A DNA stretch of 39,909 nt, taken from Actinomycetes bacterium. Lineage in GTDB: Bacteria; Actinomycetota; Acidimicrobiia; IMCC26256; PALSA-610. The translations under genes and the position numbers were made by a program. Numbering within the stretch: position 1 is the stretch's first letter; each line of letters starts with the position of its first letter. The stretch is taken from contig JANYBW010000002.1 of assembly GCA_025360585.1 (NCBI GenBank), positions 1 to 39,909 on the forward strand. Direction: 5' to 3'. Below, one piece after another: positions 25,329 to 33,728 of this stretch. Under the pieces are notes generated by a model. It was given only the letters and a program-made list of their open reading frames with translations. It ran no database searches and was not told the origin of the DNA.

Positions 25329-25857
25329 TCCCATCGAATTCAATCCCGTTGATTCCATCAGCGCCGGCGCGCTCGGAATCCCAGGGCAACGCCGATTCAT
25401 GATCCAGGCTCGCAGCAACGGCGCGCTCCTCAGTGTGTTGCTCGAAAAACAACAAGTCGCGCTGCTTGCCGCCGAAGCCAACGAATTCCTCGATCGCATC
25501 GATGCTGAAGCCGAAGCGAAAACCGAACCTCGCCTTGATCCAGTCAACGACGCCTTATGCGGCCAAGTGGTTGAAAGCGAACCACTGTTTCGCGCCAGCC
25601 TGATCGGTATTGGCTACGACCCACAACGCCACTTGGTGTTGCTCGAATTACGCGAGCACGCCGAGGCCGACGACGATGGCCAACCGATCATCGATCCGGA
25701 TTTGGAAGGGTTCGTTGCCCGCCTCTACGCATCGCGCGCACAGGTACGGGCGATGCTGCGTCACGGTGCGGCGAGTGTGGAACAGGGTCGGCCGCCGTGC
25801 CCGCTCTGCACTTTCCCAATGGATCCCCACGGGCACGCCTGCCCGCGCTGGAATTGA
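25321..25857 (+). CDS. DUF3090 family protein with C-terminal zinc ribbon
   Basis: 178 residues. The family core GALGIPGQRRFMIQA...LLEKQQVALLA is at about 16-52, and the protein ends in CPLCTFPMDPHGHACPRWN, whose three Cys and one His form a likely zinc ribbon. Middle gene of the three-gene actinobacterial operon; its product may partner the phosphatase or the kinase-like SCO1664 protein (inference from fixed gene order). Its ATG overlaps the phosphatase end, and its stop overlaps the next start. Confidence 0.92.
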   Translation: MPDPIEFNPVDSISAGALGIPGQRRFMIQARSNGALLSVLLEKQQVALLAAEANEFLDRIDAEAEAKTEPRLDPVNDALCGQVVESEPLFRASLIGIGYDPQRHLVLLELREHAEADDDGQPIIDPDLEGFVARLYASRAQVRAMLRHGAASVEQGRPPCPLCTFPMDPHGHACPRWN

Positions 25858-26606
25858 CCCTGCTCTCCGAACAAGCAGGGCTCGATGTACCTGCGGGCGT
25901 CAGCGAAGCGCGTGCTGGCGAACTTTTGCGCGACGGAAACGTTGAAATCATTGGCCGAATGCCATGGTCATCGAACGCAACGTTCCTCGTCCGGATCAGC
26001 GATGCTCTGAACCAAGACGCAGTTCTTTCGATCTACAAGCCACGCGATGGCGAACGGCCCCTTTGGGATTTCCACGAAGGCACGCTGTGTCAACGCGAAG
26101 TCGCGGCCTACGTCCTTGCGGACCTGCTCGGCTGGTCGCTGATCCCCCAAACCGTCCTGCGCGATGGCCCCGCCGGCATTGGCTCCTTCGCGCGTTTCTA
26201 CGATCACGATCCCGAACAGCACTACTTCGAAATTTTTCACGGACGCGAATCCACATTTCGACAATTCGCGGCCTTCGACGCGATAGCGAACAACACTGAT
26301 CGCAAAGGTGGCCACGTATTGCTAGGGCTCGACGATCACGTCTGGGGCATCGACCATGGTGTCTGCTTTCACGAAGATCCAAAACTCCGCACAGTCATTT
26401 GGGAATTCGCGGGCGAACCCATCCCCAATGAACTGCGAGACGCAATCGATGACGCATCACGCAACATCGATACCAGCGAACTCGTCGAACTCCTCACGCC
26501 AAATGAAATCAACGCAATGCACGCCCGTATGGCGCGCCTCCTCAAAACGAACCGCTACCCCATGACCACCGGCGACTACCGCGACCATCCATGGCCGCTC
26601 GTCTAA
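25854..26606 (+). CDS. SCO1664 family protein, PI3/4-kinase-like fold
   Basis: About 250 residues. The pattern GRMPWSSNATFLV, LSIYKPRDGERPLWDFHEGTLCQREVAAYVL, PQTVLRDGPAGIGS, FDAIANNTDRKGGHVLLG, WGIDHGVCFHEDPKLRTVIWEFAGEPI matches SCO1664-type proteins; KP..GERPLWD and NNTDRKGGH recall the ATP-binding and catalytic loops of lipid-kinase-like folds. I choose TTG 25854, which overlaps the DUF3090 stop (TTGA) and gives the family's usual N-terminus; GTG 25797 in the same frame is the alternative. Third gene of the operon. Confidence 0.88.
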   Translation: MTLLSEQAGLDVPAGVSEARAGELLRDGNVEIIGRMPWSSNATFLVRISDALNQDAVLSIYKPRDGERPLWDFHEGTLCQREVAAYVLADLLGWSLIPQTVLRDGPAGIGSFARFYDHDPEQHYFEIFHGRESTFRQFAAFDAIANNTDRKGGHVLLGLDDHVWGIDHGVCFHEDPKLRTVIWEFAGEPIPNELRDAIDDASRNIDTSELVELLTPNEINAMHARMARLLKTNRYPMTTGDYRDHPWPLV

Positions 26607-26607
26607 G

Positions 26608-28317
26608 CTAAGCGAGGGAGAGGAGTTCTTCTAGGTAGCGGGATTTGCACAGCGAACGTTGGAGTTTTCCGCTGCTCGTCTTGGGCAGCGTTCCTGGGGT
26701 CACCAGCACGACAGCTTCCGGCGGCAAGCCCACCGCGCCGTAGACCGCGCTCTTGATCGCGTCGCGAACCGCTTCGAGCTCGAGCTCCTTGGTTTCGGCA
26801 ACTACTACGAGGGATTCTTTGCCGCGATTTCCCTGGGTTCCAAACGCGATCACATTGCCCGGGCGCACACCATCAACATCATTCACTGCGCGTTCCACAT
26901 CTTGTGGATACACATTGCGCCCGCCCAAAATAATTACGTCTTTAATACGCCCGCAGATCACCAGCTCGCCATCAACGAGGTAGCCAAGGTCACCCGTTCG
27001 TAACCAGCCGTCATGAAATACCGCGGCCGTTGCATCGGGGCGTTTGTAATAGCCCGTCGTCACCGAATCACCACGTACTTCGAGTTCGCCAACTTCGCGA
27101 TCAGCCATCACCGTGCCACTCGCACGATCCACGATGCGAATCTCAAGGTTGAACATCGCCCGGCCCAACTTGGCGAGTTCACGACCATCCGCGTGCTCCA
27201 CAGTTACCGGTGCCGCATAATGATCGGTTTCGAGGACGCGTCGGTCCACGCGATCCACATTCAGTCCGGCACCCACCCGTGGAAAGGTCACACCGAGCGT
27301 GGCTTCGGCCATGCCGAACGCGGGAAAGACTGCACCCGGATTGAGCCCGTGGCGCGCACCAGCTTCGATGAACAAACGCATGGTGGCAGGGTCCACGGGT
27401 TCCGCGCCGTTGAGCGCGACCCGCCAGCTAGAAAGATCAAGGTTTTCGAGACGTTTCAACGACCGAGCGGCAAGCGCGTAGGAGAAGTTGGGGCCTGCCG
27501 TGATCGTGCCACCGAACTGAGACATCCACTCCATCCACTTGCTTGGCCCGGCCAAAAAATCTTGGGGCGCCGACAACACGAGATCCACGCCGGTGCACAT
27601 CGGCATTGCTAACAATCCAATGAGGCCCATATCGTGGTATAGCGGCAGCCACGACACCGTTACGTCGTCGCCCGCGTGAATCTCACCACCGTGCACAATC
27701 GCGTCGATGTTTGCCGCAACACAACGGTGCGGCAGCATCACCCCCTTAGGGTCACTCGTCGAACCGCTCGTGTATTGCAAAATTGCAAGCGCTTCGGGGT
27801 CATCGTCGGGGCGGTTGTAATGCACCGCGGAAAGCGACTCGGCTGCGTTGGCAAGTTGTTGCAGACGCAATACCGGCGGATCTCCGGGCTCTTCGTCCAA
27901 AAAGTCGGCGAGTTGATCGTCGATCAACAACAGGACTGCGTCGCTGGCATGGATCCGAACGCGCGTCGCGTTCACGAACTCATCAATCGATGCCAACCGC
28001 ATCGGGAGCGGCAACATGACTGCGGCCGCGCCACACAACCACGTCGCTTGAATCGCGGTCACGAGCTGGCGGGTGGTTGGCCCAAGAACTGCAACATGGG
28101 CTCCGGCGTAGACGCCGCGCGTCTGCATCACTGCCGCCATCGCCTGCGCGTCGCTATGGAGTTCCTTCCACAACACTGAATCCACGTCGCGACCTTGCGC
28201 GGCGGACCCAACGAAGGTGATGGACGCGTCTCCCGAAGCGGCAGCTTCGATGCGCGCAATCAAGCTCGACGAAGAATTCGTGGGAGACACCGATGAGGTT
28301 GCTGCAAGGTTGGTCAC
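26608..28317 (-). CDS. Fatty-acyl-AMP ligase (FAAL/FadD32-like AMP-forming synthetase)
   Basis: 569 residues of the ANL superfamily. P-loop YTSGSTSDPKG (about 176-186), acyl-binding SWLPLYHDMGLIGLLAMP (about 220-237), A5 region FPAFGMAEATLGVTFP, A7/A8 GWLRTGDLGYLVDGELVICGRIKDVIILGGRNVYPQDVE, and the A10 lysine in LPKTSSGKLQRS. NVYPQDVE and the FAAL-type linker favour acyl-adenylate formation for hand-over to a carrier protein rather than acyl-CoA synthesis. No PKS/ACP is near, so the acceptor is unknown. It starts with GTG. Its upstream gap holds two inverted repeats. Confidence 0.9.
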   Translation of the reverse strand: MTNLAATSSVSPTNSSSSLIARIEAAASGDASITFVGSAAQGRDVDSVLWKELHSDAQAMAAVMQTRGVYAGAHVAVLGPTTRQLVTAIQATWLCGAAAVMLPLPMRLASIDEFVNATRVRIHASDAVLLLIDDQLADFLDEEPGDPPVLRLQQLANAAESLSAVHYNRPDDDPEALAILQYTSGSTSDPKGVMLPHRCVAANIDAIVHGGEIHAGDDVTVSWLPLYHDMGLIGLLAMPMCTGVDLVLSAPQDFLAGPSKWMEWMSQFGGTITAGPNFSYALAARSLKRLENLDLSSWRVALNGAEPVDPATMRLFIEAGARHGLNPGAVFPAFGMAEATLGVTFPRVGAGLNVDRVDRRVLETDHYAAPVTVEHADGRELAKLGRAMFNLEIRIVDRASGTVMADREVGELEVRGDSVTTGYYKRPDATAAVFHDGWLRTGDLGYLVDGELVICGRIKDVIILGGRNVYPQDVERAVNDVDGVRPGNVIAFGTQGNRGKESLVVVAETKELELEAVRDAIKSAVYGAVGLPPEAVVLVTPGTLPKTSSGKLQRSLCKSRYLEELLSLA

Positions 28318-28334
28318 GTCCGCTCAGACCTCAC

Positions 28335-28378
28335 AAACAACAATGAGTTACATCAATGTTGTTTACTACTCAGGAGTA
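28335..28378. promoter_or_regulatory. Two inverted repeats upstream of the fatty-acyl-AMP ligase gene
   Basis: AAACAACA (28335-28342) and TGTTGTTT (28357-28364) are perfect 8-bp complements with a 14-nt centre; TACTC-AG-GAGTA (28367-28378) follows and overlaps the stop of the upstream gene. Both are AT-richer than the surroundings. They could be operators for a lipid-gene repressor or a weak terminator hairpin. Confidence 0.45.
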
Positions 28379-28708
28379 ACCAATCGCAGCGCGAACATCG
28401 TGAAAGAATCGGCTCCTCGGCAACGCAACATCGACGCCGGTCTGGTCGGCCGCGCTCGCGATCTCATCAACGTGGGGTGCAAAACCCACGATGCGCGCAT
28501 CCGGAACCGTTGCCCGAATTTCCAGAACCTTCGCCGCATGACGCGCCAAATCCACCACAACCACAACGCTGGTCGCCCTGACATCTGCTGCCGACACCGA
28601 CAATGCCGCGACACCGCGTACAAACTGGGTTTCAGGAATCGCCGCGCTCATTCGGCTGCGATCCATCAGGTCATCGACGAACGCGACGACTCGGATATTC
28701 GAACTCAA
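28370..28708 (-). CDS. Small conserved protein coupled to the F420-type dehydrogenase
   Basis: 112 residues with alternating beta/alpha pattern: VVAFVDDLMDRSRMSAA (about 7-23), VVVVVDLARH (about 48-57), RIVGFAPHVD (about 71-80), VDVALPRSRFF (about 92-102). It resembles a receiver-like or Rossmann-type flavodoxin fold; the DLMDRS and PRSxFF ends recur in actinobacterial relatives I recall only as hypothetical. No catalytic set is seen. Its ATG overlaps the stop of the FrhB-like gene (ATGA), so it is translated with it and may be an accessory or regulator. Confidence 0.72.
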   Translation of the reverse strand: MSSNIRVVAFVDDLMDRSRMSAAIPETQFVRGVAALSVSAADVRATSVVVVVDLARHAAKVLEIRATVPDARIVGFAPHVDEIASAADQTGVDVALPRSRFFHDVRAAIGYS

Positions 28709-29880
28709 GCAGATACTTCAGGTTTTGGTTTGGGCGTTGGCAAGAGTCTCGGTGCTTCGATCGCGAACTCGGGCCACCGTTTGCGCGACTTCTGCGAGAG
28801 TTTGTGCATCAACGCAATTGCACCGGGGTCATCGTCGCCCGGGCGCAGTTCTACCCATCCGTCTTTGTGCATCCGCTCCAACAATTCGCGTCCGGTCTCG
28901 GTGCGCACGATCGTGAGCGTCCAATCGTTGAACGCACCAATTCCACCGGTGGAAATATCCGCGTGTTCCGCTGCGAAATCGGGGCACATCTTGCAGCCTT
29001 CACGCGTCCAGGCGTGGCATTCCTTCAACGGGATTTCGTGATAGTCGCCGTTGTTCATCCAGATCTGGAAGACGCCTTTGATGTTCATCTTGCGCATGTC
29101 TTGTTTCTTCAAGCCGTACTTGGCTTCGAAGAGTTCTTCGAAAATCGCATCGTCAAAGGTCTTCGAACATAGCAAGCCAATGTTCAGCGAAATGCGGCGG
29201 GCAACCTTGCCGGCTTTGCGCTGTTTCATCACAGGCGGCGAGGACGACTGGCAGCTCATGCCTACAAGCGCGATGCGTTCTTCGTCTTTTTCGAGATCCA
29301 TGTACGCCATCGTGTTGGCGCTGTAGGTGTAACGCGAACCCGCAGAGGCAATGACGTCTTCGCGGGTACGCGCTATTCCGGGGATTGCTTTCCACGTGGA
29401 GCCGTCGCCTTCGAGATAGCTCACGAGGGCAGCGTCGATGAGGTCGTGTTCGAGCGCGTAGACCAACATTGCGGAAACTAAGCCGCCGTCTTGGCCAACT
29501 TCGTGCAGGATCGGATCCGCGGCGCGCGCCAACACGATGTCTTTGTAGATGCCTGATGCTTCTTCGTTCGTGCGTTGGCGCCCAAACATGAACTCGTCGA
29601 TTTCGGGTTCCCACATCCGAAATCGTGGGCAAGCGCGCGTGCAGGTGGTACAGGCTTTGTCGCCGTGGCTGCAATCGCCGGCGCCGAGGTAGTCCTCTTC
29701 AAGTTGTAATGGCTTATAGACACCGTCTTTATCGTTATAACCCAACACGTCGTGGGGGCACACAACAACGCAGCCAGCACATCCGGTGCAGAGGCCGGTC
29801 GTGACGACTTCGTCGTAGAGGTGCTTCCACGAGGCAGTCCAGCGCTCTTTTTTCGGGGCTTCGGCTTCAGTAGCAGTCAT
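28705..29880 (-). CDS. Coenzyme F420 hydrogenase/dehydrogenase beta-subunit family protein
   Basis: 391 residues. An N-terminal ferredoxin-like part has CTGCAGCVVVCP (about 31-42) and CTTCTRACP (about 76-84), enough Cys for two [4Fe-4S] clusters. The FrhB N and C domains follow: EVGQDGGLVSAMLVYALEHD (about 128-147), GMSCQSSSPP, NIGLLCSKTF, and EGCKMCPDFAAEHADISTGGIG, typical of FrhB/FdhB. Such proteins pass electrons between F420 and iron-sulfur partners; the partner oxidoreductase is not encoded here. TAGTTT lies 6 nt before its ATG. Coupled to the small gene downstream and near an F420-type LLM oxidoreductase. Confidence 0.9.
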   Translation of the reverse strand: MTATEAEAPKKERWTASWKHLYDEVVTTGLCTGCAGCVVVCPHDVLGYNDKDGVYKPLQLEEDYLGAGDCSHGDKACTTCTRACPRFRMWEPEIDEFMFGRQRTNEEASGIYKDIVLARAADPILHEVGQDGGLVSAMLVYALEHDLIDAALVSYLEGDGSTWKAIPGIARTREDVIASAGSRYTYSANTMAYMDLEKDEERIALVGMSCQSSSPPVMKQRKAGKVARRISLNIGLLCSKTFDDAIFEELFEAKYGLKKQDMRKMNIKGVFQIWMNNGDYHEIPLKECHAWTREGCKMCPDFAAEHADISTGGIGAFNDWTLTIVRTETGRELLERMHKDGWVELRPGDDDPGAIALMHKLSQKSRKRWPEFAIEAPRLLPTPKPKPEVSA

Positions 29881-29906
29881 GAACCGAAACTACCGCCTGA
29901 TCCAAA

Positions 29907-30884
29907 TCACGAGCCAATGCCCGCGGCGCTGGCGAACGCGGCGAGCTCCCGCGCGACGTTGGGGCCCATCGGTGCGTAGAGAATCTCGGTAATGCCCGCC
30001 GCTTCGGCCGCCTCGATGCGCGCTTTGACCTTGGAGCGATCGCCTGTCCAGGTGAACGCCGTCAGTAAGTCGCCGTCGAGCAGCGATCGATCACGTTCGC
30101 TGACCTCAACGAGATGGCCTTCGTGCGTCGCCAAGTGACGGATCGCTTCGGGCACTTTCTCCAGTTCTGCGCGCCACTCGGAACCGCCCGGCAGGCCCTC
30201 GACGCCCTGTGGATCACCTTCGTAGATCCCGTGAAACACAACGGTGAGCCCGGGGCCGCCCGCGGCCAATGCTCGTTCGGAACTCGGCGATTCACCGTCA
30301 TCAAGCACGGTGCCCATGGCTAGCGCTGCACACCAATCGAATTCGGGTTGCCCTCCGCCGATCGTCATGACGCCAGCGGCCTTCAGCTCCCGGGCTACCG
30401 CGAACCCTTTGGGGCCGTTCGCCGCAAGCACGATCGGAACATCGATCGGGCGCGCAGCGCCGAACCCGCTGGGCTGCAGCATCTGCACCATCGCTCCATC
30501 CACTTCGACTGCATCGCCACGCAGCAGCCCTTGCAGCTGTTCTATGTGGCGCTGGACGTATTTCCAAGTGAGTGGCTTTTGTCCCATCGCCATCCGGCCC
30601 GTAAAGCCAGTACCAATAGCGACCACGGTTCGGCCCGGCGCCATTTCGGCCAGGGTCGCAATCGCCGCCGCGGTCGTGAGTGGATGCCGCAAGTTGGGAA
30701 CCAACACGGCCGGTCCAAGACCAATACGGTTGGTGCGTTGCGCCGCGAGACACAAGCTCACCCAAACGTCGTGATACAGCGCGGGAGAGTCGTACATCCA
30801 AGCGCGCTCGTAGCCGAGCGACTCCGCGACCACGACGTGTTCGACGGTTTCAAGTCCGGGAGGAAACGCACACGAAATCTGCAT
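29907..30884 (-). CDS. LLM-class (F420-dependent) oxidoreductase
   Basis: 325-residue luciferase-like TIM barrel. VVAESLGYERAWMYDSPALYHDVWVSLCLAAQRTNRIGLGPAVLVPNLRHP (about 18-69) is the LLM core; ATLAEMAPGRTVVAIGTGFTG (about 76-96) and PIVLAANGPKGFAVA (about 149-163) fit the F420 subgroup rather than FMN monooxygenases. Typical reactions are hydride transfer from F420H2 to alkenes or sugars; substrate unknown. It lies upstream of the FrhB-like gene on the same strand, 26 nt away. TACCGT lies 6 nt before its ATG. Confidence 0.88.
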   Translation of the reverse strand: MQISCAFPPGLETVEHVVVAESLGYERAWMYDSPALYHDVWVSLCLAAQRTNRIGLGPAVLVPNLRHPLTTAAAIATLAEMAPGRTVVAIGTGFTGRMAMGQKPLTWKYVQRHIEQLQGLLRGDAVEVDGAMVQMLQPSGFGAARPIDVPIVLAANGPKGFAVARELKAAGVMTIGGGQPEFDWCAALAMGTVLDDGESPSSERALAAGGPGLTVVFHGIYEGDPQGVEGLPGGSEWRAELEKVPEAIRHLATHEGHLVEVSERDRSLLDGDLLTAFTWTGDRSKVKARIEAAEAAGITEILYAPMGPNVARELAAFASAAGIGS

Positions 30885-30902
30885 CGCGCGACGGTAGCGC
30901 GC

Positions 30903-31094
30903 TCAGCCGATTTCGAAGCCGGCTTCGTCGATCGCGTCGCGGATTTCGGCGTCGCTTCCGCCCACTACTGCGACGGTCTTAGCGTCGAGGTCGACGGCGA
31001 CCGAGCTGACGCCGACAACGTTGCCGACTTCGGTTTCAATCGCGGATTTGCAGTGGCCGCAGGTCATGCCGGGCACTGAGTAGGTGATGGTCAA
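30903..31094 (-). CDS. copZ: Copper chaperone, HMA domain
   Basis: 63 residues when started at TTG 31094: TITYSVPGMTCGHCKSAIE..., one heavy-metal-associated domain with the Cu(I) site GMTCGHC (about 9-15). I prefer the TTG because AAGGAG (31100-31105) lies 5 nt upstream and the product then has the usual CopZ length; the in-frame ATG 31115 and GTG 31127 lack a Shine-Dalgarno. It passes Cu(I) to the CopA pump. It follows csoR on the same strand by about 30 nt and probably shares its mRNA. Confidence 0.88.
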   Translation of the reverse strand: MTITYSVPGMTCGHCKSAIETEVGNVVGVSSVAVDLDAKTVAVVGGSDAEIRDAIDEAGFEIG

Positions 31095-31126
31095 TGGTGC
31101 TCCTTCGGTTTTCATAGACAGCTTCA

Positions 31127-31408
31127 CTAGGCGCGCAACAGCCGTTCGACGGCTTGGACGGCTTCTGAGATCTTCGATTCGCCATCCGCGTGATCCGCCG
31201 CAGCTGCTTGCATCACGCAGTGCCGTAGATGTTCATCGAGGAGCCCCAGCCCAACGCCTTGTAGCGCCTTACTCACTGACGCGATTTGGGTGAGGATGTC
31301 GACGCAGTAGGTGTCTTCGTCGATCATGCGTTGTACGCCGCGCACTTGACCCTCGATCTTAGCCAGCCGCTTGCGGTAGTCGTCTTTGTGCATCGAATAG
31401 CCGCGCAC
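31127..31408 (-). CDS. csoR: Copper-sensing repressor
   Basis: 93 residues of the CsoR/RcnR all-helical family: KRLAKIEGQVRGVQRMIDEDTYCVDILTQIASVSKAL and GLLDEHLRHCVMQAA. The Cu(I) ligands are Cys (TYC), His and Cys (RHC), the X-C-H-C pattern of true copper sensors. I start at GTG 31408, 6 nt after AAGGAG (31415-31420), which yields the RGY N-terminus common in the family; ATG 31393 is the alternative. Divergent from copA; it should bind the G-tract between them and release it on Cu(I). Confidence 0.92.
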   Translation of the reverse strand: MRGYSMHKDDYRKRLAKIEGQVRGVQRMIDEDTYCVDILTQIASVSKALQGVGLGLLDEHLRHCVMQAAAADHADGESKISEAVQAVERLLRA

Positions 31409-31444
31409 ACTGTGCTCCTTGCCGCGAACCGAACGGGATGTCGG

Positions 31445-31473
31445 TTGCAGCATATAGGATGGGGGGGTATAGT
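31445..31473 (+). promoter_or_regulatory. copA promoter with CsoR-like operator in the spacer
   Basis: TTGCAG (31445-31450), a 17-bp spacer, TATAGT (31468-31473), then 7 nt to the copA ATG. The spacer is CATATAGGATGGGGGGG; its run of seven G flanked by TATA on both sides matches the G-tract CsoR sites that lie over -35/-10 spacers. Confidence 0.75.
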
Positions 31474-31480
31474 ACAAGAC

Positions 31481-33685
31481 ATGGCGAGCCTGGTCGACGA
31501 ACGCGTGGAAATCCCGATCACGGGAATGACGTGCGCCTCGTGTGCCGCGCGGATCGAACGTGGCCTCGGAAAGCTCGACGGGGTAACCACCGCAACGGTC
31601 AACTACGCCACCGAACGAGCCACGGTCAGCTTCAATCCGGCGGCCACAACCACGGCTGCGTTTCGCGCCAAAATTGAGGCACTCGGTTACGCCGTCGCCG
31701 AGGCCGTCGACGACGCGAACACCGATAATCGTCTGAGAAATTCGGTCATCATCGCGGCCGCGTTCACCGCACCGCTGTTGGCAATCTCGATGATCACCGC
31801 GTGGCAGTTTCGCAATTGGGAATGGGTCGCGTTCGTGCTGAGCACGCCCGTGATCGCCTACTGCGGTTGGCCGTTTCATCGCTCAGCGTTCATGAATGCT
31901 CGCCACGGCGCGGCGACGATGGACACCCTCGTCTCGATCGGTTCGGGTGCCGCGTACATTTGGTCGGTTGTTGCGGTCACTGCGCTCGGTGCAACTCGTC
32001 ACTCGGCGCATGCCGGCATGGCGATGAACAGCAACGCACCCCATGTCTATTTCGAAACTGGTGCGGTCATCGTCACGCTCATCCTGTTGGGCCGTTACTT
32101 CGAACATCGCTCGCGACGCCGAGCGGGCGACGCGCTCCGAGGGTTACTCGCGCTCGGCGCGAAAACTGCGCGCCTCGAAACCGGCGAAGAAATTCCTATC
32201 GGCAGCCTTGAGGTTGGCGATCGTTTCATCGTCCGGCCCGGCGAACAAATCGCCACCGACGGCATCGTCCGCACGGGCGCGACGGCCATCGATATTGCGA
32301 TGTTGACGGGTGAACCCGTTCCCGTTGAAATCGGCATCGGTGACGCGGTCTTCGGTGCCACGATCAACCAAACCGGCAGCATCGTGGTGGAAGCAACCAG
32401 TGTCGGCGAAGAAACCGCACTCGCGAAAATCGCGAAGCTGGTCGAGACGGCGCAGGGATCCAAAGCCCAGGTCCAACGCTTGGCGGATCAGATCGCCAGT
32501 ATCTTTGTACCCATCGTCATGCTGATCGCGCTCGGAACCTTGGGAACGCGTTTGCTGCTCGGAAACCCTGCAAATACTGCGTTTACCGCTGCGGTCGCAG
32601 TACTGATCATCGCCTGCCCGTGTGCGTTGGGCCTCGCAACCCCAACCGCGTTGATGGTGGGGACAGGGCGCGGTGCACAACTCGGAATTGTCATCAAAGG
32701 CGGCGAGGTGCTTGAAGCTACGCGCCGAATCGACACGGTGATCCTGGACAAAACCGGAACCATTACGCATGGCGCGATGCGGGTGGTGAGTGAGCCCGCG
32801 GTCTGCAATTTTGGCAGCGCCGAAGCGATGCGGCTTGCGGCCTCCGCGGAGTACGCATCAGAACATCCAATCGCCCGCGCGATTGTCGACGCGGCGAACC
32901 GACACGGGTTGGTACTCGCCACCCCCACAAGCTTCAACGCCGAAGTCGGCTTCGGAGTGCGCGCGATTGTGGACGGAACCGAAGTAAACGTTGGGCGCGC
33001 ATCAATGTTCGATGCGATACCTCCGGCGCTGATCGCGATTGCAGAATCAGCGATGCAGCACGGCCAAACCCCTGTGTACTTCGGGGTGCTCGAGGGCGGG
33101 CAATGCTTTGCGGCCGCCGTATTCATCGTCGCCGACACGATCCGGCCTCAGGCGCGGGCCGGAGTTGCCGCGTTGCGCAATCTTGGAATCGAGATTGTGA
33201 TGGTGACCGGCGACAACTCCGCGGCGGCGCGATCCGTTGCCGACGAAGTCGGTATCGATCAGGTCATCGCCGATGCCTTGCCGGCAACCAAACTCGACGC
33301 GGTGCGAGCGCTACAAGCCGACGGCAAACGCGTCGCGGTGGTCGGCGACGGTATCAACGATGCCCCAGCATTAGCAGCGGCCGATCTTGGGATCGCGATG
33401 GGTTCCGGAACTGATATCGCAATCGAAGCCGGCGATCTCACCCTCGTCGCGGGAGATCTGCGCTCGGCCGCGGATGCCATTTCACTCGCGCGCCAGACGC
33501 TGCGTACCATCAAAGGCAACTTGTTCTGGGCGTTTGCGTACAACGTCGCCGCGATTCCGCTGGCCGCACTCGGGTTGCTCAATCCAATGATTGCCGCGGG
33601 GACTATGGCCGGGTCATCGATCTTTGTGGTGAGCAATTCGTTGCGACTGCGACGATTCCAAGGCATTCGTCACCAAGCGGCATAA
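31481..33685 (+). CDS. copA: Cu(I)-exporting P1B-type ATPase
   Basis: 734 residues. One N-terminal HMA domain with GMTCASC (about 15-21), eight membrane helices, a His/Met-rich outer loop (HSAHAGMAMNSNAPH, about 171-185), the A-domain LTGEP, CPC in the metal channel (ACPCALGLATP, about 383-393), DKTGT (about 424-428, phosphorylated Asp), SEHPI, GDGINDAPAL, and a typical final helix pair. CPC plus N-terminal CxxC indicates Cu(I)/Ag(I) export. The frame extends upstream, but ATG 31481 lies 7 nt after TATAGT and starts the HMA domain, so a leaderless start is chosen. Confidence 0.97.
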   Translation: MASLVDERVEIPITGMTCASCAARIERGLGKLDGVTTATVNYATERATVSFNPAATTTAAFRAKIEALGYAVAEAVDDANTDNRLRNSVIIAAAFTAPLLAISMITAWQFRNWEWVAFVLSTPVIAYCGWPFHRSAFMNARHGAATMDTLVSIGSGAAYIWSVVAVTALGATRHSAHAGMAMNSNAPHVYFETGAVIVTLILLGRYFEHRSRRRAGDALRGLLALGAKTARLETGEEIPIGSLEVGDRFIVRPGEQIATDGIVRTGATAIDIAMLTGEPVPVEIGIGDAVFGATINQTGSIVVEATSVGEETALAKIAKLVETAQGSKAQVQRLADQIASIFVPIVMLIALGTLGTRLLLGNPANTAFTAAVAVLIIACPCALGLATPTALMVGTGRGAQLGIVIKGGEVLEATRRIDTVILDKTGTITHGAMRVVSEPAVCNFGSAEAMRLAASAEYASEHPIARAIVDAANRHGLVLATPTSFNAEVGFGVRAIVDGTEVNVGRASMFDAIPPALIAIAESAMQHGQTPVYFGVLEGGQCFAAAVFIVADTIRPQARAGVAALRNLGIEIVMVTGDNSAAARSVADEVGIDQVIADALPATKLDAVRALQADGKRVAVVGDGINDAPALAAADLGIAMGSGTDIAIEAGDLTLVAGDLRSAADAISLARQTLRTIKGNLFWAFAYNVAAIPLAALGLLNPMIAAGTMAGSSIFVVSNSLRLRRFQGIRHQAA

Positions 33686-33691
33686 CGCCCG

Positions 33692-33719
33692 TTGATTACT
33701 TGGCGAGCAGCACTAACAT
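33692..33719 (+). promoter_or_regulatory. metF promoter
   Basis: TTGATT (33692-33697), a 16-bp spacer, TAACAT (33714-33719), then 9 nt to the metF ATG, so transcription may begin at or next to the start codon. It lies right after the copA stop, separating the two genes. Confidence 0.6.
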
Positions 33720-33728
33720 CGCCCGCCC

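Noticed and set aside
28217-29041. 274-residue plus-strand frame across the FrhB-like and small genes
   Set aside because: It spans three well-supported minus-strand genes and their control region and has no recognisable domain.
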